Source of the DNA: Scybalocola_A sp900557175
Lineage (GTDB): Bacteria; Bacillota; Clostridia; Lachnospirales; Lachnospiraceae
Length of the DNA stretch: 64,000 nt
Reading direction: 5' to 3'
Assembly: GCA_937890745.1 (NCBI GenBank)
Contig: CALADH010000061.1
Coordinates: 1-64,000, forward strand
Shown here piece after piece: positions 6,957-15,551 of the stretch. The notes below the pieces were generated by a model. It worked only from the letters and a program-made list of their open reading frames with translations. It ran no database searches and was not told where the DNA came from. The stretch's first letter is position 1; every line of letters begins with the position of its first letter. The position numbers were made by a program, and so were the translations under genes.

Positions 6957-8261
6957 ATGAAAATCAAAAAGTGGATGAGTGTTTTACTTGCTTCATCAAT
7001 GGTGGCAGGCGTAGCGCTGACAGGCTGTGGAAGCAGTGACGCAGGAAAGACAGAGGATACTGGAAAGACTTCAGGGGATACATCAGGAGCAGCAGAAAAT
7101 GGCGACGAATCTCTTGAAGGTACAGAAATCGTTATTTTCCAGTCCAAAGTTGAAATTGTGGATCAGTTAGAAGCATGTGCACAGGCTTTTGAAGACGAGA
7201 CAGGCATCAAGGTTGAAGTTTGGGGAACAACAGGTGATGATTATCTGCAGCAGTTAAAGACAAAGCTTGCCAATAATCAGGGACCTACAATTTTCAATCA
7301 GACAGGTTATTCTGAATTAGAGATGCTTCAGGGTTATGCGGCAGATCTTACAGATTTATCTATCGTACCGGAAGTTGCAGACGGTTTACTTGATCCTGTT
7401 AAGGTTGATGATAAAGTATACGGCATCCCATATACAGTTGAGGGCTTCGGTCTTGTTTATAATAAAGATCTTTGCGATGCTTCAACATTAAAATCAACAG
7501 ATGATTTTATCAATTTAATCAAAGAGCAGAAAGCCAATGGTGTTGAAGGCTTTGAGTTATCACAGGAGACATACTTCTTAATCGGTCATATTTTAAATAC
7601 GCCATTCGCACTTCAGGATAATCCTGAACAGTTTATTGCTGATTTAGAGGAAGGCAAAGTAAAGATGGCAGATAATGAAATCTTTAAAGAATTTGCAGAT
7701 ATGATGGTTCAGATCAGAGAAAACTGCCAGAATCCGTTAGAGCAGAATTATGACGGTGAAGTTGGTGACCTTGCAACAGGTAAGGCTGCGATGATTCATC
7801 AGGGTAACTGGTGTATTTCACTTCTTCAGGATTTTGAGTTTGAAAATGTTGGTCTTGCACCATTACCATTAGCAGGCAACGACAAGCTTGCTGTAGCAGC
7901 ACCTTCATACTGGACTGTAAACTCACAGGCAACAGAACAGGAACAGGCAGCAGCTAAGAAGTTTATTGAGTGGTTATATACAAGCGAGACAGGTAAGAGC
8001 TTCTTATATGATGAATTTAAGTTCATCCCTGTACTTAAGAATGATACAAGTGAAAATCTTGACGTATTATCAGCAGAAGTTTCAAAATATGTTTCTGAAG
8101 GCAAGACAATCGGATGGCCTAACAAGTTATGGCCGGCCGGCGTTGTTGATGTTTACTTCGCACCACTTGCTCAGAAGTTCTTCACAGAAGATATGACAGC
8201 AGAACAGTTCCTCACAGAACTTGATCAGGCATATGCAGATGCAGTGGCAAATGCAGCTTAA
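6957..8261 (+). CDS. Sugar ABC transporter substrate-binding lipoprotein (CUT1, family 1)
   Basis: A 434-residue extracellular solute-binding protein. A lipoprotein signal peptide with lipobox LTGC places the lipidated Cys at residue 24, followed by a Gly/Ser/Asp-rich linker to about residue 50. The rest is a two-lobed binding fold of the type 1 solute-binding proteins. It is anchored on the outer face of the membrane and delivers an oligosaccharide or disaccharide to the permeases encoded next. ATG 6957 is chosen over the upstream frame extension because AAGGAGGAG lies 7-15 bases before it. Codon use is notably biased toward GCA/ACA/GTT, fitting high expression. A strong hairpin follows the gene. 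Confidence 0.92.
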   Translation: MKIKKWMSVLLASSMVAGVALTGCGSSDAGKTEDTGKTSGDTSGAAENGDESLEGTEIVIFQSKVEIVDQLEACAQAFEDETGIKVEVWGTTGDDYLQQLKTKLANNQGPTIFNQTGYSELEMLQGYAADLTDLSIVPEVADGLLDPVKVDDKVYGIPYTVEGFGLVYNKDLCDASTLKSTDDFINLIKEQKANGVEGFELSQETYFLIGHILNTPFALQDNPEQFIADLEEGKVKMADNEIFKEFADMMVQIRENCQNPLEQNYDGEVGDLATGKAAMIHQGNWCISLLQDFEFENVGLAPLPLAGNDKLAVAAPSYWTVNSQATEQEQAAAKKFIEWLYTSETGKSFLYDEFKFIPVLKNDTSENLDVLSAEVSKYVSEGKTIGWPNKLWPAGVVDVYFAPLAQKFFTEDMTAEQFLTELDQAYADAVANAA

Positions 8262-8303
8262 TAGAAACCAATTGAATAGAACCTTGACCGGTTGATACTT
8301 AAA

Positions 8304-8408
8304 AGAGAAACTCTGGCGTCTGCGGAACTTAATATCTCCGGCAGATGTCAGAGTTTCTGTCATTTTGCGAATTGTTCGCACGCGGTGATTGCGTGAAAGC
8401 GCAATCGT
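8304..8408 (+). other. Two intra-operon hairpins between binding protein and permeases
   Basis: The first hairpin (8304-8358) pairs AGAAACTCTGGCGTCTGC with GCAGATGTCAGAGTTTCT with few mismatches. The second (8385-8408) pairs GATTGCG with CGCAATC. Neither has a strong T run. Such structures commonly protect the binding-protein mRNA and lower permease expression. Confidence 0.75.
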
Positions 8409-8430
8409 TGGATAGTAGGGAGGAATATAG

Positions 8431-9312
8431 ATGAAAGCTAAGAAAAGAAGGGACAGAGCATGGTACTGCCTGTTTGTGCTGCCCCTCGTAACGATATTTT
8501 CAATTATTGTAATCATTCCGTTTATTATCGGTATCGTCTACTCATTTTTTAAATGGGACGGTCTTCCGATGAATCCGAAGATTTTTGTGGCTTTTGATAA
8601 TTATATAAGACTGTTTTCAGATGAGCGTTTTATGACATCTGCTTTGCATACAATTATTTTTACGGTTGTTGCCGTACTTTTGATTAATATTTTAGGTCTT
8701 GCATTTGCATTGATTGTGACAACAAAGTTAAAGACACGCAACGTTGCAAGAACGATGCTTTTTATGCCGTATTTAATCGGTGGTCTGCTCTTAGGTTATA
8801 TCTGGAAGTTTATTTTCGGTGAGGGCTTTAATATTATCGGAGAGATGCTCGGTGCGGAAAATGTATTTTTCAACTGGCTGACGGATCCGAAATTGGCGCT
8901 TGTGGCGCTTATTATCGTAGCGACATGGCAGATGGCCGGTTATATTATGATTATTTATATTACAGGTATTCAGGGAATCCCTGATGATGTCATTGAAGCT
9001 GCAGCTGTTGACGGCGCAGGCTTTTGGCAGACATTATTTAAAATCAAATTCCCGCTGATTATGCCGTCATTTACAATTTGTCTGTTTATGTCACTGTCCA
9101 ACTGTTTCAAGATTTTCGATACGAACCTTTCGCTGACAGGCGGCGGTCCGAACAATGCGACAGAGATGTTTGCGATGAATATTTACAACGAAATTTTCAA
9201 ACTGAACAATTATGGCTATGGTCAGGCAAAAGCGATTTTATTCTTCCTTGTTGTCGCAGCAATTACACTTGTTCAGGTATCTATTACTAAGAAGAAAGAG
9301 GTGGCAATGTAA
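8431..9312 (+). CDS. Sugar ABC transporter permease, MalF-type
   Basis: A 293-residue inner-membrane permease of the CUT1 sugar importer family with about six membrane segments. The cytoplasmic EAA loop, which docks the ATPase, is visible as EAAAVDGAGFWQTLFKIKFP (about residues 189-208). The downstream TGGGPNNATE loop is also typical. The start ATG follows GGGAGGAATATAG. The stop overlaps the start of the next permease (ATGT/AATGA junction), so translation is coupled. No ATP-binding subunit is encoded in the locus. Confidence 0.93.
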   Translation: MKAKKRRDRAWYCLFVLPLVTIFSIIVIIPFIIGIVYSFFKWDGLPMNPKIFVAFDNYIRLFSDERFMTSALHTIIFTVVAVLLINILGLAFALIVTTKLKTRNVARTMLFMPYLIGGLLLGYIWKFIFGEGFNIIGEMLGAENVFFNWLTDPKLALVALIIVATWQMAGYIMIIYITGIQGIPDDVIEAAAVDGAGFWQTLFKIKFPLIMPSFTICLFMSLSNCFKIFDTNLSLTGGGPNNATEMFAMNIYNEIFKLNNYGYGQAKAILFFLVVAAITLVQVSITKKKEVAM

Positions 9313-10148
9313 TGAAAAAAGCAAGAGGCGTAATTGCCAATATTATTTTAATTTGCGTATGTCTGGCATATTTGTTCCCGATTTACATTATTGTTGTCAA
9401 TGCTTTCAAAAATCGTGCGGAATTATATGAAAACGTTCTTGCGTTTCCGTCACAGTTTTCTTTCCAGTACTTTGCAAAAGCAATGGATAAGATGGACTTT
9501 TTCAATGCACTTAAAAATTCGCTCATTGTGACGTTAGTTTCTATTACGATTATTGTTGTTTTGGCATCAATGTGTGCATGGATGCTTGCTCGTACAGAGA
9601 ATAAGATTAGTAAGTTTATCTTTATGTTATTTGTAGCGACAATGCTTATTCCTTTCCAGACATTGATGATGCCTTTAATGCAGGTACTCGGTTTTGGACG
9701 TGATACACTGGGACTGCCTGTTGTTGATACACTGGGAGGACTGATATTCTGTTATATCGGTTTTGGCGCCAGTATGTCCGTATTTCTTTACCACGGCTTC
9801 GTTAAATCGGTGCCGGTGGCGCTTGAGGAGGCTGCAACGATTGACGGCTGTTCAAAATTCGGCGTATTTTGGAGAATCGTATTTCCGATGTTAAAGCCGG
9901 TCACAATGACGGTGATTATTCTTGATGTGATTTGGATTTGGAATGATTATCTTCTGCCTTCACTCGTGCTTACAAGTAAGGCAAACCGGACAATTCCGCT
10001 GTCAACGGCAAGTTTTTTCGGACAGTTTACAATTCAGTGGAATATGGCAATGGCAGGTCTGACACTGACAATTATCCCTGTAATTATTTTCTATCTCTGT
10101 GCACAGAAATATATTGTCAAGGGTGTTGCAGCCGGCGCTGTAAAATAA
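9312..10148 (+). CDS. Sugar ABC transporter permease, MalG-type
   Basis: A 278-residue second permease of the importer, with about six membrane segments and the EAA motif EEAATIDGCSKFGVFWRIVF (about residues 173-192). It forms a heterodimer with the product at 8431. It ends in the usual KYIVKGVAAGAVK tail. The start overlaps the upstream stop by a few bases. The phosphorylase gene follows 82 bases later, so the imported sugar is probably its substrate. Confidence 0.93.
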   Translation: MKKARGVIANIILICVCLAYLFPIYIIVVNAFKNRAELYENVLAFPSQFSFQYFAKAMDKMDFFNALKNSLIVTLVSITIIVVLASMCAWMLARTENKISKFIFMLFVATMLIPFQTLMMPLMQVLGFGRDTLGLPVVDTLGGLIFCYIGFGASMSVFLYHGFVKSVPVALEEAATIDGCSKFGVFWRIVFPMLKPVTMTVIILDVIWIWNDYLLPSLVLTSKANRTIPLSTASFFGQFTIQWNMAMAGLTLTIIPVIIFYLCAQKYIVKGVAAGAVK

Positions 10149-10230
10149 TTTTACGACAGAGTGTACGCTCTGACAGATTTTTGAAATTTGAAAAATTTTG
10201 GAACATATTGAAATATTTTTGGAGGATAAG

Positions 10231-12516
10231 ATGGATAGAGCAATATACAAAATCAATGATTTAAGTCTTGAGAATGATGAACTTATTTTGAATGAGACAA
10301 TTTTCCATAATGCCAATGGTTACATCGGGGTTCGTTCCAATTTTGAGGAGGGCTACAAGGAGGGCTATGACTCTATCCGCGGCTCATACATTAACGGTTT
10401 TTACGATTTTGCGGAAATGAAGCAGGCAGAGAAGCTGTGCGGTCTGTGTGAGGAAAAGCAGACGATGCTTAACGTAGCCGATGTTCAGGGAATTAAGCTT
10501 TTAATCGGTGATGAGCTTTTTGGCATGTTTGAAGGAGAAGTGCTTGAAAGCAGCCGTATGCTTGATATGGAAGCCGGTTATACAGCCCGCCGCATCGTAT
10601 GGCGTTCTCCGAAAGGCAAAACGGTTGAAATTTTTATTAAACGAATGACTTCGTTTGTGCAGCTGCCGTTATTTACGATTGAATATCATGTAAAGGCAAT
10701 GGATTTTGATGATACGCTGACGTTTGTATGTGAGCATATCGGGGACGTGAAAAATTACTGTAATCCAAACGATCCGCGTGTTGCCGGAGAGAGTTTCCAG
10801 CATTTAGTACCTGTCAGTGCATCTGTTGAAAGCGGTGTTTCTTATATTGTGACGGACACATCAAAGTCGAAGCTGACTGTATGTACGGCTGTGAAAAATA
10901 CAGTCAGCAAGCCGGCTGAGGAATATACTTATACAGAAGGTCACAAGACGGTGACAGAGCTGACAACAGGAATTTCTAAAGATGAGACAGTGACACTTGT
11001 CAAATATGTGATTTTTACAGATTCAATCCGTCATAAAGATTGTAAGGCAGCAGCGGCGGATGAGATGAAAAAGGCGCTTGAAGTGCCGATGAGTGAGCAC
11101 TACAGCAGACAGAAGGCTTATCTTGAGCATTTTTGGAATCAGTCAGCGCTTGAGATTAAGGGTGATGACGATCTGGCGATTGCCACAAAATATAATATTT
11201 ATCAGCTGCTTCAGTCAGTTGGGAAGGATGAATACAGCAATATTGCAGCAAAGGGCTTAAGCGGTGAGGGATATGAAGGCCACTATTTTTGGGATACAGA
11301 GATGTACATGCAGCCGTTTTTTACGCTGACAAATCCGGAAATTTCAAAGAGTCTTGTTGCCTACCGTTACAGCACGCTTGATGCGGCCCGCGAAAATGCA
11401 CGTATTCTCGGACATAAAAAAGGCGCGCTTTATCCGTGGCGTACAATTATGGGGAAGGAGTGCAGCGGTTACTTCCCGTCAGGCTCGGCGCAGTATCATA
11501 TTGACGGTGATATTGCCTACTCGACAATCGCTTACTACCTGACAACAAAGGATTTAGATTTTATGGCAGAAAAGGGCGCGGAAATTGTGTTTGAGACGGC
11601 ACGTCTGTGGATGGATACAGGTCATTTTTATCATGGGCAGTTCCATATCAATGATGTGACAGGCCCGGATGAATATACATGTCTTGTGAATAACAATTAT
11701 TTTACAAATGCTTCTGCACAGTATAATCTTCACTGGGCTGTGAAGTTCTACCATATGTTAAACGAAGCAGGAAAGACGGCAGTGATTGAAAAAATCGGCC
11801 TGACCGCAGATGAAGTTGCACAGATGGAAAAGGCTGAGAAAAATATGTATCTTCCATATGATAAAGAAACGGGTATTAATCCTCAGGATGATTCCTTTAT
11901 GCAAAAAGAAGTATGGGATTTTGAGAATACACCGAAAGACCATTATCCATTGCTGCTTCATTATCATCCGCTTTATATTTACAGATATCAGGTGTGCAAG
12001 CAGGCAGATACAGTGCTCGCCCATTTTATTTACGAGGATGCACAGGATATTGAGACAATCCGAAAGTCCTTTGAATATTATGAGAAGGTGACAACACACG
12101 ATTCTTCGCTTTCTACATGTATTTATAGTATTGTGGCATCAAAGCTTGGCGAGGAAGAAAAAGCCTATGCCTATTTTGGCGATTCAGCAAAGCTTGATTT
12201 GTTTAACCTGCATCATAATACAAAAGACGGTATTCATACTGCAAATATGGGCGGTAATTATATGGCGATTGTTTATGGCTTTGGCGGTCTGAGACTTAAA
12301 GAGAGCGGCATTTACTTTGCACCGGCGCTTCCAAAACAGTGGGAAAGCTATAAATTTAAGATTCATTTTGAAGACAGTCAGATTCAGGTTGAAGTCGGAC
12401 CTGAAAACAGTATATTTACACTGGTAGAAGGCACGCCGAAGACAATTCATGTTTATGGTGAGTCTTATGAACTTAAAGATGTTCTGACAATTGAGAGAAA
12501 GGCGGTGGGCGCATGA
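10231..12516 (+). CDS. Glycoside hydrolase family 65 disaccharide phosphorylase
   Basis: A 761-residue GH65 enzyme, the usual length for inverting alpha-glucoside phosphorylases. It has an N-terminal beta-sandwich, an (alpha/alpha)6 barrel and a small C-terminal beta domain. The catalytic acid is Glu481 in DVTGPDEYTCLVNNNY. The phosphate-binding loop HNTKDGIHTANMGG lies near residue 660. The expected reaction splits an alpha-linked glucobiose with phosphate to beta-glucose 1-phosphate plus the aglycone, in the cytoplasm. The residue after GPDEY is Thr, where maltose, trehalose and kojibiose phosphorylases as I recall them usually have His, so those specificities are not assumed. The adjacent beta-phosphoglucomutase supports phosphorolysis. 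ATG 10231 has a GGAGG five bases upstream. Confidence 0.88.
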   Translation: MDRAIYKINDLSLENDELILNETIFHNANGYIGVRSNFEEGYKEGYDSIRGSYINGFYDFAEMKQAEKLCGLCEEKQTMLNVADVQGIKLLIGDELFGMFEGEVLESSRMLDMEAGYTARRIVWRSPKGKTVEIFIKRMTSFVQLPLFTIEYHVKAMDFDDTLTFVCEHIGDVKNYCNPNDPRVAGESFQHLVPVSASVESGVSYIVTDTSKSKLTVCTAVKNTVSKPAEEYTYTEGHKTVTELTTGISKDETVTLVKYVIFTDSIRHKDCKAAAADEMKKALEVPMSEHYSRQKAYLEHFWNQSALEIKGDDDLAIATKYNIYQLLQSVGKDEYSNIAAKGLSGEGYEGHYFWDTEMYMQPFFTLTNPEISKSLVAYRYSTLDAARENARILGHKKGALYPWRTIMGKECSGYFPSGSAQYHIDGDIAYSTIAYYLTTKDLDFMAEKGAEIVFETARLWMDTGHFYHGQFHINDVTGPDEYTCLVNNNYFTNASAQYNLHWAVKFYHMLNEAGKTAVIEKIGLTADEVAQMEKAEKNMYLPYDKETGINPQDDSFMQKEVWDFENTPKDHYPLLLHYHPLYIYRYQVCKQADTVLAHFIYEDAQDIETIRKSFEYYEKVTTHDSSLSTCIYSIVASKLGEEEKAYAYFGDSAKLDLFNLHHNTKDGIHTANMGGNYMAIVYGFGGLRLKESGIYFAPALPKQWESYKFKIHFEDSQIQVEVGPENSIFTLVEGTPKTIHVYGESYELKDVLTIERKAVGA

Positions 12517-13151
12517 AATACGAAGCAGTGATTTTTGACCTTGACGGTGTCATCTGTTTTACCGACAAATATCATTATCAGGCGTGGAAAGCCGTTGCGG
12601 ACGAACTGGGCATTTATTTTGACGAGGAAATCAACAACCGCTTAAGAGGTGTCAGCCGTATGGAAAGTTTTGAGATTATTCTTGAACGCTATGACGGCGT
12701 GATGTCCGAAGAAGATAAGATTGCTTATACAACAAAGAAGAATGATATTTATAAAGAATTGCTTAAAAATATGTCCCCTGCGGATTTAAGCAGCGAGGTT
12801 AAGGAAACGCTTGATGCTTTAAGAGCAAAGGGATTGAAGCTTGCTATTGGTTCATCAAGTAAAAATACGCCGTTTATTTTGGGACAGCTTGGACTTGGCG
12901 ATTATTTTGATGCTATTTCGGACGGCAATAACATTACAAAATCAAAACCGGATCCGGAAGTCTTTGTCAAAGCAAGTCAGTTTGTTGAGACGCCGGCAGA
13001 TAAGTGCCTTGTTGTGGAAGATGCGAAAGCGGGACTTGAGGCGGCTATCGGCGGCGGTATGGACTGTGCAGCGATCGGCGATGCCGTAAAATCCGGCCTT
13101 GGAACATATAACTTAACAACATTTTCAGACCTTTTAAAGGTTGTGGAATAA
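12513..13151 (+). CDS. pgmB: Beta-phosphoglucomutase
   Basis: A 212-residue HAD-superfamily enzyme that converts beta-glucose 1-phosphate to glucose 6-phosphate through a beta-1,6-bisphosphate. The nucleophile motif FDLDGVI has Asp9 and Asp11. The cap domain carries RLRGVSRMESFE. Motif II IGSSSKNTPFIL and motif III/IV KSKPDPEVF ... VVEDAKAG are all present. The start overlaps the GH65 stop (ATGA), so the two are translationally coupled. This pairing is the classic route by which GH65 products enter glycolysis. Confidence 0.94.
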   Translation: MKYEAVIFDLDGVICFTDKYHYQAWKAVADELGIYFDEEINNRLRGVSRMESFEIILERYDGVMSEEDKIAYTTKKNDIYKELLKNMSPADLSSEVKETLDALRAKGLKLAIGSSSKNTPFILGQLGLGDYFDAISDGNNITKSKPDPEVFVKASQFVETPADKCLVVEDAKAGLEAAIGGGMDCAAIGDAVKSGLGTYNLTTFSDLLKVVE

Positions 13152-13154
13152 ACA

Positions 13155-13230
13155 GGAGGGGGGGTGCTGTATGCGGCTGAATGCGGATGGTTTAAATGCC
13201 GCACGCCGCAAAATAATAGCACCCCCCTTG
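13155..13230 (+). terminator. Large nested stem-loop after pgmB
   Basis: The outer stem GGGGGTGCT / AGCACCCCC encloses inner GCGGC / GCCGC and TGCGG / CCGCA pairings. The trailing sequence is CTTGTG rather than a T run, so termination would be partial. It divides the import/phosphorolysis genes from the oxidoreductase genes. Confidence 0.6.
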
Positions 13231-13343
13231 TGCGGCATATGGCAGTGCGCTGAGCAATGTTTGTGACAGACTTTCGGTTTACCAAGGTGCATAGAATTGT
13301 GTTATAAAATTGTACTTTCTTTAAAGAAATATGCTGATTGCTT

Positions 13344-13352
13344 TGTTATAAT
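13344..13352 (+). promoter_or_regulatory. Extended -10 promoter before the oxidoreductase genes
   Basis: TG-T-TATAAT (13344-13352) lies 45 bases before the start at 13397; no good -35 is visible. It suggests that the second half of the locus has its own promoter. Confidence 0.55.
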
Positions 13353-13396
13353 GTTAATTATGAAAGAAAAATTATAAATCTACGGAGGTATACGTG

Positions 13397-14470
13397 ATGA
13401 AACATATGAGAGCGGGAATTATCGGATGCGGCGGTATTGCAAATAGCAAACATCTGCCTGCAATTAAAAAACAGGGAAAAATTGATATGGTTGCATTTTG
13501 TGATATCGTTGAAGAACGCGCAGTTAAAGCAAAAGAGGAATACGGTACAGAAGACGCAAAAGTATTTACAGATTATAAAGAGCTTTTAAAAATGGATCTG
13601 GATGCTGTTTATGTGACAACACCAAACCGCGAGCACAGCTTTATTTCAATTGATGCGATGAAGGCAGGAAAGAATGTCATGTGTGAAAAGCCGATGGCAA
13701 AGACATCTGAGGAAGCAAAAGCAATGCTTGATACAGCAAAGGAAACAGGTAAGATTTTGACAATCGGTTACCAGAACAGATACCGTTCAGATTCTACATA
13801 TTTAAAGAGAGCCTGTGAAAACGGCGATCTCGGTGAGATTTACTACGCAAAAGGACATGCTTTAAGACGCCGCGCAGTACCGACATGGGGCGTATTCTTA
13901 AATGAAGAAGAACAGGGCGGCGGTCCGTTAATCGATATTGGAACACATGCACTTGACTTAACACTTTGGATGATGGACAATTATGAACCGGATACAGTCA
14001 TGGGTTCTGTTTACAAGAAACTTGGCAATCAGACAGAGACTGCTAATGCATGGGGCGACTGGAATCCTGAAGAATATACAGTTGAGGATTCGGCGTTCGG
14101 TTTTATTAAGATGAAAAATGGCGCTACAATCGTGTTAGAGTCTGCATGGGCTTTAAATACACTGGATGTTGATGAAGCAAAGACATCTTTGTGCGGTACA
14201 AAGGCCGGCGCAGATATGAAAGACGGGCTTCGCATTAACAGCGTGAAATACAATAAGCAGATTGTAGAAAAACCGGCGCTTGACGCTGCCGGCGTACCGT
14301 TTTTTGATGCATCAGGCGAAGAACCGAGCCTGATCGAGCAGGAGACATTCTACAACGCAGTGATGAACGGCGGCGAGGTTGTTGTAAAACCTGAGCAGGC
14401 TTACGTTGTGACACAGATACTTGAAGCAATTTATAAATCAGCCGAAACAGGCGAAGCAGTAAAATTCTGA
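13397..14470 (+). CDS. Gfo/Idh/MocA-family oxidoreductase (first of three)
   Basis: A 357-residue NAD(P)-dependent sugar oxidoreductase. The Rossmann motif GIIGCGGIANSKHLPA is at the N-terminus. The catalytic-lysine motif CEKPMAK comes near residues 97-103. The C-terminal substrate domain includes GGGPLIDIGTHALDL, whose Asp and His belong to the active site. Family members oxidise or reduce hydroxyls of sugars, inositols and glycosides. In recently described gut pathways such enzymes make 3-keto-glycosides. ATG 13397 has GGAGG eight bases upstream. It is followed by an isomerase and a second oxidoreductase. The substrate is unknown. Confidence 0.88.
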   Translation: MKHMRAGIIGCGGIANSKHLPAIKKQGKIDMVAFCDIVEERAVKAKEEYGTEDAKVFTDYKELLKMDLDAVYVTTPNREHSFISIDAMKAGKNVMCEKPMAKTSEEAKAMLDTAKETGKILTIGYQNRYRSDSTYLKRACENGDLGEIYYAKGHALRRRAVPTWGVFLNEEEQGGGPLIDIGTHALDLTLWMMDNYEPDTVMGSVYKKLGNQTETANAWGDWNPEEYTVEDSAFGFIKMKNGATIVLESAWALNTLDVDEAKTSLCGTKAGADMKDGLRINSVKYNKQIVEKPALDAAGVPFFDASGEEPSLIEQETFYNAVMNGGEVVVKPEQAYVVTQILEAIYKSAETGEAVKF

Positions 14471-14548
14471 TAAAGGAAATTTGGTGCGGCATTGCGGATA
14501 AGCGCGGTGCCGCCTGTGGTATTTCATATATTTTAGGAGGAAAACAAC

Positions 14549-15520
14549 ATGAAAATAGGTGTATTTAATCCGGTTGTTCAGAACATGACATTTGATGAGG
14601 CATGTGCTTACCTTTCAGGCAAGGGCGTGCAGATGATAGAGATTGGCTGCGGCGGTTATCCGGGCAAAGCACACTGCGATCCGGACGTACTTTTAAACGA
14701 TGATGCAAAGCTTGAGGAATTTAAGAATACGCTTAAAAAATATCATCTTGAAATCAGTGCATTAAGCGCCCACGGCAACATGCTTCATCCAAACAAGGAA
14801 ATTGCGGCAAAGTTTGAGCACGACTTAACGAATGCGATTTTACTTGCCGAGAAATTAAATGTTCCGATTGTCAATACATTTTCAGGCTGTCCGGGTGACG
14901 GCCCGAATGCTGAGAAACCAAACTGGGTAACTTGTGCATGGCCGGAGGATTTCGCGGAAATTCTTGAGTGGCAGTGGAATGAAGTGCTTATTCCTTACTG
15001 GAAAGAGAAAGCTGCGTTTGCGAAAGCGCACAACGTTCATAAAATCGCCCTTGAGCTGCATCCGGGATTTTGTGTATACAATACAAAAGGTCTGCTTCGC
15101 TTAAGAGAAGCTGTCGGTCCTGAAATCGGTGCAAACTTTGATCCAAGCCATTTAATCTGGCAGCAGATGGATCCGGTTGCCTGCATCAGAGAGCTTGGAA
15201 AGGCTGGTGCTATTTTCCATTTCCATGCAAAAGATACTTATATGGATAAATACAATACAGCAATCAACGGTGTGCTTGATACAACAAATTACGGCGATAT
15301 TATTAACCGCTCATGGACATTCCGCTCGGTAGGCTACGGTCACGATGTATCTTACTGGAAGGCGATTATTTCGGAACTTCGCCTTGCAGGCTATGACTAT
15401 GCGATAAGCATTGAGCATGAGGATGGTCTGATGAGTCAGAATGAAGGTCTTACAAAGACAATCGAAGCATTAAAAGAAGTGCTGATGTTTGAAAATATCG
15501 GAGAAATGTACTGGGCATAA
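14549..15520 (+). CDS. Sugar phosphate isomerase/epimerase (xylose isomerase-like TIM barrel)
   Basis: A 323-residue AP-endonuclease-2 / xylose-isomerase-like TIM barrel. Metal-ligand segments are in the usual order: ALELHPGFCVY (Glu), GANFDPSHLIWQ (Asp and His), FHFHAKDTYM (His/Asp) and ISIEHEDG (Glu). Members isomerise or epimerise sugars, and some cleave keto-glycosides by elimination or act on keto-inositols. The neighbours on both sides are Gfo/Idh/MocA oxidoreductases, which suggests that it acts on an oxidised sugar. AGGAGG upstream supports the ATG start. Confidence 0.87.
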   Translation: MKIGVFNPVVQNMTFDEACAYLSGKGVQMIEIGCGGYPGKAHCDPDVLLNDDAKLEEFKNTLKKYHLEISALSAHGNMLHPNKEIAAKFEHDLTNAILLAEKLNVPIVNTFSGCPGDGPNAEKPNWVTCAWPEDFAEILEWQWNEVLIPYWKEKAAFAKAHNVHKIALELHPGFCVYNTKGLLRLREAVGPEIGANFDPSHLIWQQMDPVACIRELGKAGAIFHFHAKDTYMDKYNTAINGVLDTTNYGDIINRSWTFRSVGYGHDVSYWKAIISELRLAGYDYAISIEHEDGLMSQNEGLTKTIEALKEVLMFENIGEMYWA

Positions 15521-15551
15521 AATACAACTGGATTTTCAGGAGGATTTCACA

